DNA from: Portulaca oleracea
Taxonomy: Eukaryota; Streptophyta; Magnoliopsida; Caryophyllales; Portulacaceae
Direction: 5' to 3'
Assembly (NCBI GenBank): GCA_029582165.1
Contig: CM055874.1
Span: 34,223,383 to 34,287,382 of the forward strand
Length of the DNA: 64,000 nt
Position numbers and translations under genes: made by a program
Notes under the pieces: model-generated
Told to the model about the DNA's origin: nothing
Databases searched by the model: none
Seen by the model: the letters and a program-made list of their open reading frames with translations, nothing else
Shown: positions 1 through 11,254 of the stretch, in pieces
Layout: every line of letters starts with the position of its first letter
How positions within the stretch are numbered: the stretch's first letter is position 1

Positions 1-11
1 GGTCCTTAGCC

Positions 12-420
12 TCACTGAGGGAAAAACAGTAATGGGCCTGAAAATCTTGCTAAATTCTCCCTCAAATTCGGCAATAAAATTTTCCCATTTGAATGTGACA
101 GCCCCGAGCCCAAGATCGTGCTATTGATTTTGTTAAAGGCTTGGTGTCTCTTGAAATGTTGGAAGAAAAACGAGGTACATTGGTTCCCCAAACCACTCCA
201 TCGTAACCTACGCTTATTTAACCAGATTTGGTGTATCTCCAACACTATTTCCTCCACATTCTCCCCTTTTTTTCAACACCCTTGCAACTGCATACTTCGA
301 CATGCCAACTTGGTCTTGCAAACGCTGAAGCTCCTCCAAGCAATTGACACCGGCGCCATCCTCTCCTTCTTCTAATCCAGCACCATCCTCTTCCCAATAT
401 GCCTAATTATACCCAACCAT
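12..420 (-). pseudogene. LINE (L1-type) ORF2 remnant, region before the RT
   Basis: On the minus strand the translation reads like the linker between endonuclease and reverse transcriptase of plant L1-type LINEs: a tryptophan- and arginine-rich segment (IHQIWLNKRRLRW), then a TSFFFQHFKRHQAFNKI stretch that resembles the family pattern 'W..RSR..WL..GD.NT.FFH......N.I'. The open stretch is 81 codons (12-257); similar-looking sequence continues upstream to about 420 in another frame. No RT catalytic motif is present, so this is a fragment. It lies about 480 bp upstream of the first host gene. Family assignment is by eye. Confidence 0.5.
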
Positions 421-901
421 TTTACACACTGATACATTGGAGTTTTTTCAATCAATTTGGTTCGTCCTCTGTAAATCCTCATAAATGCGCAAGTGAACCT
501 ATCTCAAACTTGATTCTCCATGGTGTCCAGTTAGATTTGTATTAATTTATCTGACTTCATTTTTACGTAAAAAAATAAATTTTACATAAAATATTTGACA
601 TGACAACTTTCTAACACCTATTCAAAGGATTATATTGAAATTATTTTATCGGTTAAATATACTTTAATTGATTGTAACACCTTAATGAAAAGATTCCACA
701 AAGATAGGTTATTTTCTTGTGCAACATTACAGGGTAATTTGCCCTATATTATATAGGTCATACAGTACACGAAAACTATATCATTTTCCATTTCCAATCA
801 GAAATTGGTCTTTGAACTCTTTCATTTTACCCATTGGCCATTGTTGTATTTCCTCGCTCGCTCTGTAACCCTAGCCCCTCTGTCTCCTAATCTCCACACC
901 G
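421..901 (+). promoter_or_regulatory. Probable promoter and 5' UTR region of the 902-8617 gene
   Basis: No coding sequence seen. An AT-rich stretch is followed by a TATA-like run TATATTATATA at 745-755, a CCAAT at 794-798, and a C/T-rich leader with 'accctag' immediately before the ATG at 902. The distance from the TATA-like run to the ATG (about 150 bp) fits a short plant 5' UTR. Inferred from position only. Confidence 0.35.
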
Positions 902-3900
902 ATGGCAACCCGCATTGCGGCTGCAGCCCGTCAAGCTGCGAGCATCACCAGGAACTTTTCCCAATCTTCTAATCTCGTTCAACGCCGCGGTTTCGCTGGT
1001 GCCGCCGGTATATACTCTTTCTCATCTTTAATCCCCTTATTCGTGATTTCTTAGATTTTATCTTCTCTCATCTTAATGGATCTGATGTCTTCTCACTGGC
1101 AGATTCTGGGTCTATGGTTCTAAATGTGCCTTTTCTTTTAAAAAAAATTAATGCTGTTCCGTGTTGTTTTGCGAAATTTAGATCGTGTTTCAATATGGTC
1201 AACAAATGTTAATTTAGCGATCTTGATTTAATTGGACATCTTCTGTTTACTGTTTGAATTTGAAATCTGAAAGTATCTAATGTTTAAGCAGTACTTGAAA
1301 TTTACTTGTACTACGTATACGTAGTTACATCTTCGGCAGCAAAAGGTTTGATGATGAAGTGATTCCGTTTTGGATAGGATTAGTAGGTTCTTATGTTGTG
1401 GACATTTAAATATCTTATGGGCCAGTTAGCTAAAATATGATATAAGAGCGTTAGGAAAAATGGCTTTTAATGTTTATGTCAATGAATTAGTTGGTCATTT
1501 CACTCTCCCTGTTCCATATTATGGTATCCTTGTCTTAATTGGGGGTTTATCGGTGACCCAATTCGCTGCAGATTGTAGTTCTGCTGATCCTAATTTGTAA
1601 CACTGCCAGTCAACCATGAGTCCATGGGGAAGTTGCCTATATCTAGAGCCCCAGGTCGTGCTATATTTTCCCTGGGAGTTTGTTGTTGTTGCTAGTCAAC
1701 CATGTTTCAACTCAACAAGTTGCAGAATTCGAGAAGAGAGGGAGGATGGTTTGGTGTGAAGTTGTTCTCCAAAGGCATGGGAAAAAAGGGGGGGGGGGTA
1801 GAAAGAGCTAGGAAGTTGACACATACTTGAGGGATGGGGCTACTTCAGCTTTAACGAGGATTTTAGTCTAGGAAGAACCGTGGAGTGTGATCTTCACAAT
1901 CACGTGCCATTTCTCCACCCATGCCTCTCTCATGGGTGGTAAGTTAGGGGTTTTAATGGGTTATGGGCTTCTTGTGCAAGAATTTACTTTTAAACCATTA
2001 AAAAAACTTTTTCTAAAGGGTCCAATATAAATTAATATTTTTGTTGATAAAGCCCGATTAATATTTAACGGTGAATTTGGACCCACTATGATGTGGGATC
2101 CTAACAAATTTATGAATTGCGAACACCAAACTTGTACTTTGCATGACTTTGTGCATGTGATGTTGGCATGTTGCTGTCATGTTTTTGAGAGTTGCAATGG
2201 TTTAATTCACATTGTGTCTTTGAAATGTTATGAGTAGCTAAAGATTTTGTTTGTTCATGTGGTTCCTTTGTTTGAAATTATTATGGTAGATCACCATGGT
2301 CCGCCAAAGGTTAACTGCTGGCAAGAACCAATGAACCCTGGGAATTGGAAGGAAGAGCACGTGAGTTTTCTCATTTCATTTAGATTAGATATGATCTTGT
2401 AATGATAGTGGTTTTACTGTTACCGTTTTAGTACGTCCATGTTTCTTTTTACACCCTTGCCTTTTTGGCCATGCCTGCATTACTCGATAGTAAACAGTTT
2501 CATACTTCTTGAGAAATGAATCCTGCCGTTATTTCTTGACTAAGTGTAAATATGTGTAAACTTAAATATTGTTTTCTTGTTTTCTTCGTTAGCTCTTTGA
2601 TATCCGTCAACATAATTGAGGTGAAAATAGATTTAATTGAGGCTAAAATAGATTTAATGAGGCTAAAATTGATTAGTTGTAATTAGGAAAAATGCTATGT
2701 TCAATGAATCTTCATCACGATGCTTTTGTTCATTATTGTTGTTGGCTTTCTATTATTTTGGGTTCAGGAAAGTTACTGTATGGACTAGTATGCTTGAGCC
2801 CTTGAGTTGGTTTGAGTTTAGTGCTAATTTCTCTGATTCAAAATCAATCAACAAAAAGGAATGAATTGATAGGGCAAAGGTCATTGGTGCATTTGTGGAT
2901 GTCCGCCTTTAAGGTATATTGGTCCTTTAACTATTAGAAGGGAAATAGGTCAAATGTTGTTTTTAGGAAGCCTTACCACTTAAAAGGAATATTTTCCTTT
3001 TAGAAATGGGGGGGACATAAGGGTGATCATAACCATCTTGTGCACTGGACGCACAATAGCGAGTAAGGTTGTAAGTGATCTGGTTTGGTCAAACCAAACC
3101 ATACTTAAAATAATGGTCTATATTATTTTCAAGAACCAAAGCAAACCATATTAGGTCCATGTGATCATAGTTACTTCTCGGGTCGTTAGTCCCGAAACGC
3201 GAGTCGCTAATTTTTACACAAATTTAGTCTAGTTTTGACTTCAGAACGCTTGTTCCCGGAACGCGGGTCGCAGGCGTATGTAGCGTTCCCCGTGACTATG
3301 GTATGATTCAGTGTTGGATTTATAATTAGCTATGATGAGAACTGTGAAATTATATCCTTGAATAAATTATTAATGTTGGAATTACGAATATTTGTACACA
3401 ATTAACTTATCAAGCTCATGATTTATAATGATCTACAACCAAAACTTATAAAAAATCCAACTTATAAGACCTAAAGCAAATCATAATCCAAACTTAGAAA
3501 TCTTTTATACCAAAGCCAGAACCAAAGACAAAAGACCTAACCTAGAAGGATTTGGTTTGGTTAGTGTACGATTGAACCAAGCATCTGACACTCCTCATAC
3601 CAAGTTTATTGAATAGAATGGACTGTGTATTGTGTATTTTACTTGCTAACCTGGAAATTGCATGGACCAAAAATTGCAGATGGCATAACTAAGGCCCTAT
3701 TGGGCAAACAATAGTTGGCTGATTGCTGTTGGCTTTTTGCATTAGTTGTTAACCATTGCGTGTTTATATTGGCTATTTGTATTAGTTGTTTAGATGGATT
3801 GTTTGGAAATTGTTGTGCTTGGTAAAATTAACTGTTTCTAAATAAAATATTTGTTGACATTTCATTTATACCCTTTGTGACCAATTTGTATAAATTATTT

Positions 3901-6900
3901 CTATGATGGCATGTATGTAATTTTTGGCAAATTTTGGGTTAAATGCTAATATCTACAAACAACCAATTCCAATAGACTGGTCCTTTAAGCCAATTGAAAC
4001 TTTATGTATTGGTCCCAATTAGCTGAGTGAATAGACTGTTACCAAACACCTATTTAGCCTATTTACTGATGAAATCTTTCACTGTCATTTTTCTCAATAA
4101 GCCATCCAATAGGATGTTTACCGAATGCCCCAAAATTCTCAATAAGCTATCCTATAGGATGTTTACCGAACGCCCCAAAATATTCCCCTATAATTCTGAA
4201 AGTTTCTTGTTCACATTATTCCGGAACCTCGGGTATGCTCTTTAAGCAACACAGTATCTTGGTTATTCCCATTCATTTCTCTACATCAGTTGTGGGTAAT
4301 TTCTCTACTTGCGTTTTTTTAAATTTTTATTTTTATTTTTTAAGGATGAGTAATTAGATACGTATTGAATGACCACGAAGGGGATGTTGCCCATATACAA
4401 ATGATGATTAAAGAAAAAAGAACCAAAAAGCATCAACCCCTTAAGCTTTCTGCTTTGACACCAACTACACAAGTTTCTCAAAAAATTAAAATATGAAGTC
4501 ATTTAGCATTTTATCCTTGTCCTGAAGAATATGTGAATTTGTTTCCTTCCAAGTGCACCACCAAAATTTGACACGCCAGGAATTAAACTCCGCTCCATTG
4601 TTTTTCTTCATGACACGAAGACATCTTTTAAGTGTAGAGGTTGCGCCTAACTAATCCTTATCAAAGAAAATGCCAAAGGACAAAGAGTGAAGACCCAATG
4701 ACAATGAATAAAACCGTGGTTAATGGACTTCTCCTCCTCAACAAACAAAAAACACCTACTAGCCAGCACAAAATTTCTCATCTTAAGCATGTCTTCAGTG
4801 GGTATCTATCCTTTGGTTGTTGCTCAATGAAGAAAACAAGCTTTAATGGAAGCTTAAATCTTCCAAATAGCTTGATGCAGAAAGTCTCTGATGCAATTCC
4901 TTATACATATCTTTGCAGAAACTATTCATAGTAAACTGCCCACTTAATTTAGGAGGACAAATGATGTCGTTGTTGCCTTCGAGAGCTACTTCAATATCAG
5001 CTAACAAATCCAGAAAATTGAACACACTTTCTTCTTCTATGTCATTCACGCTTATTAAAAAATCTAAGTTTCAATGGTTTTGATTACCGTCTAAGACCAT
5101 TCCTTGAACAGATGCCTCTTTCAGTTGCAGCATCTTGAAAAGATCCAAAAATTGAGATTTTCATATGACTCTTTCAGATGCCTCTTGCGTCGGTCATCTT
5201 GGGATTTATTTGTATGCTGGAACACTAGACTTTTTGCGTATTAAATTAGAACCTACAAGCTTATTGGACATCAAACAAGCATGTGCTTTTTCAGCACTTC
5301 CCTTAGCTGTAGTAACCATTCCATCTTTCTTAGTTCTTATGCAGGACTTGTTTTAAAACCTAAGAAGTAAGAAGGTTGGTGGACAGCTTTCTTTCACAAA
5401 ATGATTTTTGAGCAGCTCGAGCCACATGCCCAGTGGCACATGCAATTGGGTGAACAAGAATTTTATGGAGCAATGAATGAAATACCCTTTGTTCCATGTC
5501 AAAATTCATCATTATTCTGGAGCTTCCTTGAGATGTAGGCCCTATGTATTGTCCCAATAAAGTTAGCACACTTTCCTCCTTCAGGGTCCCTCAAAAAGAA
5601 CATATGCACATCTGATAAACATTCATGACATCCTGTGTAGGAAGCATGGAATAGTACCCATGATTGAATAAGGCAATATAGAAATGTGTCGTCCACCTGT
5701 GAGAAAGTTTAATGGTACAATTGCCTTGATAGGATCCCGTACAGGGAAGCAAATGATCTTTTGAACTCTAGAATCAGAAAAGACTGTTCAAAGTACTTGT
5801 GGGGAAGACTGTCCTTTTTAGCTTGAGTTTAACCGATGATAAATCTTGTTTTCTCTTCGTCCATGGTAATTGCTAATATTGATGACTTCAAGTATTTGAT
5901 GTAAACTTAATGTTTCATAGAACTCTTGCAAGTTTCCAATATTTTGCACCATATAATGCTATATCACTAATATGACATCTTGGAAAAACTATTAATGAAA
6001 TTCATTCTTAGAGTTTGTGAATTATGTGTCTGTGTTGTCTACGTTGTCTCTAGTGACGCACATTAGGGCCTTAGGCTCTTTACTTTTGAATACCAATGCA
6101 TTAGTTTGGTTTACATCATCAGTGCACATGAGCTTGCTGTTACTCTATATGTCCGAAGGTTTATTTTATTTTATTTTATAATTTTAAATATGCTTTTTTA
6201 GTTGAAATATGTTTTGTTTCTGTGCTGAATGACACTTTATGCTGTTTGCTTTTGAATAACAATGTTGATGGGTCTGCGGTTCTTTTCTTGCGCAAACTGG
6301 GGCTATGATTTTTTTTTGTTTTCTAGCCAACAAGTTTATTCATTCTCGATATCTCTTTTGTCTGCATCTTACTTTATTTTAGTTTTTGAAGATTACTACA
6401 ATGAAGGGGAACTCCTTAACTTCAATGCTTTCTTGTGCAGTTTGTTATCGTCTCTCTTTCTGGATGGGGCCTACTTTTCTTTGGAGGTTACAAGTTCTTC
6501 ACTAAGGGTAAAGGCAAGGAGGAGGTAATTGAATTTGTCTTTCAGATATACTCTTTTGTCCTTTGGCATTTGGTTTAAGCATGCTAAAGGAGCTTGTCTT
6601 TTATGTATTTATTAATATTTTTTTTGTTAAACTTGAAGTTGTGTCATAATAAGTAATGATGTTCCTTGTCGATCCTCCTTCGTATTTTTTTTGATCATTA
6701 GGTTTTCCATTCTTTTTATGAGTGATCTATGATTTAGATGGTCATTAGCTTTTGTTCTACACCCTATTGTCTAAAGGTATCCCTTTTTTTTTTTTTTGAG
6801 AAGGTATTCTTTGAGAGGGTTGGTGAGATTAAAAGAAGGTCGTTATGGAGTCAAATTATGTTGACAAAATACTCATACTTTAACTACTCCATCCTTCTCA

Positions 6901-8617
6901 TTTATTTGTCGCTTTGAATTTTGTTACAAACTTTAAAAGATATGATAATTAATTTGTCAACATATACAACGATCTAATGTATAAAGCTAGTAAGCTACAA
7001 TCATTTGATTGGTAATGATTAGTACTATTACAAGAGTATAGCATTGTAACTTGAGTTAAATACATAAAAATTTTATGTGAGAAGTAGCCTGTCAAAGGAA
7101 ATTGGAGTAAATAATTCTTTTGGGAATGACAAAGATTGTAAGGACAAATATGGTAAATTGTGTTATTTATGATATCGTATTGGAATTGTAAAGTGATATA
7201 TATATAGTGGAAAATATTAAATTACTTAAGTGACTAATATTGTGGAAAATAGAAAATTATTTAAAAGGACAAATATTATGGAAAAAATTAAAACTACAGA
7301 TTAAGAACCTAACTTATTCTATTCTCTTTGGTAATCCCTTTGTTCTTGCCGAGTGAATTGTTTGTTATTTAATTTAGCGTAAGGAAAGGTTGGATAAAAC
7401 TAGGTTAGGTGAAGTTTAACTATAGTGAAAAGTTGAGTGTTAGAAAACATGTAAAGAATTCGTAAGCTTGGGTTGGTTTAGGTTAGTGGGTAATAACACC
7501 TATAGAATAGAGCTTAGTGAACCTTAAACCCATGTTTTCATAGGTGAAGTTAGACCTGACAAACGGGTGAATTAGTTCTTGTTGGCATCATGTCGACCAA
7601 CCTCGGTTCTGGTTGGTCAGGTGAGGATCGGGTTCGGGCTGACTTCGGAGTGGGTCTTATTCAGGTTGGTTCGGGTGAGGTGCTCTTAGATTGGGTTCTT
7701 GTTCGATTTGGAGTCAGTCGGGTGTAGATTTAATTGTGTTACTTTTTGGGTTGCGGTTCAGGTCAGCTTTGGGTTGGGTTTTCTTCAGGCTTGGGTCAAA
7801 GATCAAGTCATCCATATGGATGTAGGTTCCGGTCCGGGTTTGGTTTTTTATGTTCGGGTTTCAGGTTAGGTTTGCCAGGTCTAGGTGAAGTGTCCTTTTA
7901 ATAACTTTAATGGAAATAAAGGAATGTGACCATGCTTGCATGGGTGAAGTAACCATTGAATGAATGACAATAGAAACAAAGGAATCCAAATAGATGCTTT
8001 AACATGGAACATCGGTCCAAGTCCTAATTTGTGCCTTATTATATTGATTTTTAGCAACCCAACAGGTGGTTGCTAGAAGATCTCATAGTATATCAGGGGA
8101 GAAGCTACCAATAATGGATTTCAAAGGTCATGAACAAAATTCACCTAAACGTGACAAGTCATACAGGATGCGAGGCATGGATTTTTGTGAAAAATTGCAA
8201 ATGATATTGATGGCCATGGCTTTGCATGTCAATATCTTTGCTCTATTTTTATAACTTTTTTTTGTTGATTGTTTGTACAGTTTTTGTTTGCTTATTCAGG
8301 TGAAGTCATATGCATAAGTTGTGAAATCTACTGTAACTATGTGGAATATTATTAAATTTAACGAGTGAAAAACTGCACTTCTACTTTGAAAACCCGATCT
8401 AGAAATTGGAGCATTTTATTTTTAATAAATCAGAAATAGTCCAAATATTTCTAGTGGTAAAGTGTTGTTTATCAAGAGGACATTATGATTTGACTGTAAT
8501 TTGAATCTGTTCAGTGCATACACCCCATTCTTGGTCCGTTGTGTTTTCATATTTATGCTTTCTTATCATTGCTGTATTTTCCCCCTTTTCTGGCAGAAGG
8601 TAGCTGAAGCTGCTTAG
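902..8617 (+). CDS. Small mitochondrial single-membrane-span protein, probable complex I membrane-arm subunit (ESSS/NDUFB11-like), 4 exons
   Basis: Coding exons 902-1007, 2290-2360, 6441-6524 and 8597-8617 join in frame (282 nt, 93 residues plus TAG); every intron is GT-AG. The N-terminus (MATRIAAAARQAASITRNFS) is rich in Ala, Arg and Ser and lacks acidic residues, as in a mitochondrial presequence, and ends near RRGFAGAA. Then come a conserved-looking soluble part (DHHGPPKVNCWQEPMNPGNW), one membrane segment at about residues 60-79 (VSLSGWGLLFFGGYKFF) and a Lys/Glu-rich tail. I recognise the type as a small plant mitochondrial inner-membrane protein; the best guess is the plant ESSS subunit of NADH dehydrogenase, but another small accessory subunit is possible. 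The gene spans 7.7 kb for a 93-codon protein because introns 2 (4.1 kb) and 3 (2.1 kb) are filled with repeats. Splice sites and reading frame are seen directly; the function is inferred. Confidence 0.72.
2615..2675 (+). repeat. Three tandem copies of a 21-bp unit in intron 2
   Basis: Units at 2615-2635, 2636-2656 and 2657-2675 share the core 'gaggctaaaatagattta' with one or two changes each; the last is shortened. A minor minisatellite inside intron 2 of the gene at 902-8617. Confidence 0.8.
3691..4060 (+). mobile_element. Probable hAT-type MITE in intron 2
   Basis: The left end (AAGGCCCTATTGGGCAAACA...) and the reverse complement of the right end (AGGCTAAATAGGTGTTTGGT...) are imperfectly similar over about 40 bp, ending in GGCTGATTG and AGCTAATTG. 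Size (about 370 bp), AT-rich interior and lack of coding capacity fit a non-autonomous hAT element. No clear 8-bp target duplication was found, so the ends are approximate. Confidence 0.38.
4091..4180 (+). repeat. 45-bp tandem duplication
   Basis: Two adjacent 45-bp copies (4091-4135 and 4136-4180) share 'caggatgtttaccgaa'-type sequence with four visible differences. They follow directly on the probable MITE in intron 2. No function apparent. Confidence 0.85.
4370..5700 (-). pseudogene. LINE remnant: RT end and zinc-binding (zf-RVT) region
   Basis: Antisense to the host gene, inside its intron 2. Reading the minus strand from right to left: a possible degenerate RT catalytic motif (QVDDTFLYC, compare FADDT) near 5690; then a segment ending PPKLSGQFTMNSF (within 4843-5049) like the 'SG.FTVKSFY' start of the plant zf-RVT domain; then PLKACFLHWAA, RNFVLASRCFLF and INHGFIHC, which match the family pattern 'P.K..FF.W.A...RCVLC...E.V.HLFLHC'. 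Many stops and frameshifts separate the pieces, so it is dead. It probably accounts for part of the unusual length of intron 2. Confidence 0.6.
7590..7885 (+). repeat. GGGTT/TCGGGT-rich degenerate minisatellite
   Basis: About 300 bp in intron 3 of the 902-8617 gene consist of loosely repeated words such as ggttcgggt, gggttgggt and tcaggttggttcgggt, with strong G/T skew. No open frame or TIR was seen. It is low-complexity DNA of unknown origin. Confidence 0.6.
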
Positions 8618-9510
8618 TAGATGGGAAAACTCACTGGCGTGAATGAACTCTCTACATCTACAATAAGATTAGTTCTGGACATTGTTCAATGAGGTGGACA
8701 ACATTTGCCAGTCTCTTGTTGATGTTGGATGGCTCTCAAGTCCTAGAATGTTTGCTTTCACATTTTCAACTTTTCACAGTTTTACTGTTGATGACAGACA
8801 CATTTTGGCTGGATGTCTTGTCTTTGGTGCTATTTTTTTGTTTGGTCGTTTGATTAAATGATTTGTTTAGTTGCCGGTGAGGGAAAATGAGATGTGGACT
8901 ACTATCCTCTTGGTTTTCTCGTCCATTCAGGATTGAGAATCATTGCATGAACTCTATCTCATGCTTTTCCCTCACCTAACCACAAATCAGTCATTCACAG
9001 TACATTGCAATGAGGCAACTGGGACTGGTGAATTTTGGATTTGATGCTAATTGAATAAAATTCTTACTGCCAGAGAGGTAGAAATATACATGGGGTGAAT
9101 CTGTAACAAGTTATTCATGCTGTGAGCCTGTGGACATTACTGGTTACTGAAATGCATTTACACTCCGATGATAGTTTAGAACACTACATATCATGCCTGA
9201 GCAGTGCAAGCGGGATCTGGTGACCAGTTCAGCTAGTTGAACTTCTAGGGGCCTAGAATCACAGAAATCCAGTTGGCTTGGTCCATCTCCTTAACCCGTG
9301 GTCAGATGATTATATGAACCCTTGTGTAAAAACTGATGAGTTGGCTACTCACTGTTCATGCTGAGTTTTCTTAATCGACAAGTTGACTGTTGGTCTGGTC
9401 TGGCCTAAGCAAATTTACATATTGCAGAGTTGCAATTGCAGACAAGCAATGAACTCCATTAGGGAACCTGGACTAATTTAGCTTCTAGTTGTAGTCTGAG
9501 ATGAGAGAGG
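8618..9510 (+). other. 3' UTR and downstream intergenic DNA, nothing recognised
   Basis: Follows the TAG at 8615-8617. AT-rich, without a convincing ORF on either strand. The 3' UTR of the small mitochondrial-type gene presumably ends within it; 'aataaa' occurs at 9053-9058, a possible polyadenylation signal. Confidence 0.4.
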
Positions 9511-9511
9511 A

Positions 9512-9513
<2 letters not shown>

Positions 9514-9546
<33 letters not shown>

Positions 9547-9557
9547 GAGAGAGAGAG
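9514..9557 (+). repeat. (GA)n microsatellite
   Basis: Nearly uninterrupted GA dinucleotides, with one GTGA break at 9543-9546. Confidence 0.97.
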
Positions 9558-9788
9558 CAAGCAAAGTGGTGCACCAATTCACATCAATAAAACTGAAAAA
9601 ATGTGTTTGCCTAAGTGAATCGGACTGTGAAAGTCTAGGATTTTTGGTGTCGCTTGTGATATGTGTTAGTTTTTTAATTGAAGTTTCAATTTTATATATT
9701 CTTTGGTCTTTTACATTTTACTATTAACAAGTAAGGTATACTAGGCCTTTATCTTATCAAGAGTCGAATGGGGTTGATATTATATTTA

Positions 9789-9930
9789 GGGTTATTGACT
9801 ATAAAGGATGGCCTGAGAGACCATTTGTCAGAGAAGGATTGGATGGACAATGGAGTTCCAATTTGTATAATAAAAGGTGAGACTCTGATTGCTAAGTTGT
9901 CGTGTCCTGTAAAATTTTTAATATTTTTTT
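9789..9930 (+). repeat. Left terminal inverted repeat of the Pack-MULE
   Basis: Begins at the inner edge of the TTATATTTA duplication with GGGTTATTGACTATAAAGGA and matches the reverse complement of 10625-10765 with small indels; the inner limit, in a poly-T run, is approximate. Confidence 0.85.
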
Positions 9931-10265
9931 TTTATATATGTTCAAATTATCAAGTTGCCCTAAATCTTCTAAATCCTTTAACTTTAAAGAAGAGTTGGAG
10001 CTTCTGAGCAAATAGGAGGGAGACTGAAGAATAAGAAGACGAAGAAAAAAAAAAAGAATATTTAGAACCAGAACTTGAAAAATCCATCCATTTATGTGGC
10101 ATTCAATCCAAATAAGCCTCCACATCTCCTCCCTCCGAAATCTTCCCCTAATCAAATCTTCATCTTCTTCACTCACTCTGTTATCATCTTCATCATCACA
10201 ATCAGCAAACTGGAATTAGTATCATCACAAGTTCTAGAGAGAGAAAGATCGAAAATTCCTCAACC

Positions 10266-10590
10266 ATGGCCACTAAACTGCTCATGGCCTCTTCCTCCAA
10301 ATCCCTCGTCCCCCAAATCCCCTCTCTCCCCAAACCCAAACTCCCCCAAATCCCCAAATCCCATCTCCAAATCTCCCCCCAAACCCTAACCCTAAACCCC
10401 AAAACCTTCTCCGCCATCGCCATCGCCACTGTGCCTTACCTCTTCCCCCTCCCTTCCCTCGCTGAGGAATTTGAAAAAGCCGCCATGTTCGACTTCAACC
10501 TGACACTCCCCATAATCATGGCGGAATTCCTGCTCCTATGTTTGCCCTCGGCAAGATCTACTTCTCCCCCCTGGGAGACTTCATAGACAA
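10266..10590 (+). pseudogene. atpG: Truncated chloroplast ATP synthase subunit b' (CF0 subunit II), captured by the MULE
   Basis: The intact protein is part of the membrane stalk of the thylakoid ATP synthase. The copy starts at ATG 10266 with a Ser/Pro/Lys-rich transit peptide (MATKLLMASSSKSLVPQIPS...), passes a hydrophobic stretch ending FPLPSLAEE, the usual processing region of the family, and reaches the membrane helix FDFNLTLPIIMAEFLLL. Immediately after, near 10537-10540, one base is missing relative to the expected frame, so the translation shifts and stops at 10584-10586. Sequence corresponding to the family's KIYFSPLG.F continues in another frame to about 10590 and then ends. The family protein is about 210-220 residues long, so this is a 5' fragment of roughly half. 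About 190 bp of leader sequence before the ATG appears to have been captured with it. It cannot encode a working subunit. Confidence 0.88.
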
Positions 10591-10624
10591 CTCAACAGTC
10601 ATTGAGACCTTGTTTACAATTAAT

Positions 10625-10765
10625 GAAAATAAAAAAATTAAAATCTTAGGGCATGACAACTCAACAGTCAAGGTCCCACATTTTATTACAAATTGAGACT
10701 CCATTGTCCCTCCAGTCATTCTTTGTCAAATGGTTTCCTGGGCCATCCTTTATAGTCAATAACCC
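10625..10765 (-). repeat. Right terminal inverted repeat of the Pack-MULE
   Basis: Reverse complement of the left repeat; its outer end abuts the second TTATATTTA at 10766-10774. A 16-bp motif inside it (GACAACTCAACAGTCA, 10655-10670) recurs directly at 10586-10601, exactly where the captured gene fragment ends. Confidence 0.85.
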
Positions 10766-10774
10766 TTATATTTA

Positions 10775-11254
10775 ATGTTGCTGTTTGGGGTGAGGATAGG
10801 GCCCCAACTAATTGATCCACTCCCACTGGTTTGCTCATTGGGTTAGATATGACAATATACACTACATACACTGATCTTGTGTACATATACTAATCTTGTG
10901 CCCATGGAGTGAACTTAGCATGAGTGCATGACTATGGAGTTACACATGCTAGTCATTGACTTTTGCTTGCGTTTTCTATCTGCTAGTTGTGAGAATGATG
11001 CTTTCAAAGAGTCTATCCCATTATTGTTCTTAGCATAAGAAAAAGAGAAATCTATTTGTATGATTAGATTCAGAAAATTTTTGGATTTAGGCTCTATCTA
11101 TGTCAGGTTTTCGTGTTCTTGCATCTTCTTCTTTGTTACCTTAGCTATCTCTTTTTCACTGAATATCTATTTTTTGTCATTTTCTGTGGCACAAGCAATT
11201 CTTAGTTTTTAAGCATCAAAAACCTACTTTAGTTGGCGTTTTGTCCTGCACTGA
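10775..11254. other. Intergenic, nothing recognised
   Basis: AT-rich sequence without a coding signal, RNA gene or repeat I could identify. Confidence 0.4.

Larger units (their letters stand above)
9789..10765 (+). mobile_element. Pack-MULE (Mutator-like element) carrying an ATP synthase gene fragment
   Basis: A 977-bp non-autonomous DNA transposon. It is flanked by a perfect 9-bp target duplication TTATATTTA (9780-9788 and 10766-10774), the duplication length typical of Mutator-like elements. The terminal inverted repeats start GGGTTATTGACTATAAAGGA on each strand and stay alignable for about 140 bp (about 9789-9930 and 10625-10765) with scattered differences. No transposase is present. The interior (about 9940-10600) holds a 5' UTR plus the first coding part of a nuclear gene for chloroplast ATP synthase subunit b'. 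Termini and target duplication are seen directly; the family assignment rests on established MULE hallmarks. Confidence 0.92.

Noticed and set aside
3060..3640. Foldback element (ggtttggtcaaaccaaacc and the cccgaaacgcgagtcg/cccggaacgcgggtcg pair)
   Set aside because: Short palindromic and repeated words only; no consistent long inverted repeat or target duplication.
6870..7320. Stowaway-like MITE (CTCCATCCTTCTCATTTATT at 6891)
   Set aside because: Only the left end looks right; no matching inverted end or TA duplication on the right, so at best a truncated copy.
8066..8254. 62-codon ORF in intron 3 of the small mitochondrial-type gene
   Set aside because: Short, no conservation pattern and lies wholly within an intron.
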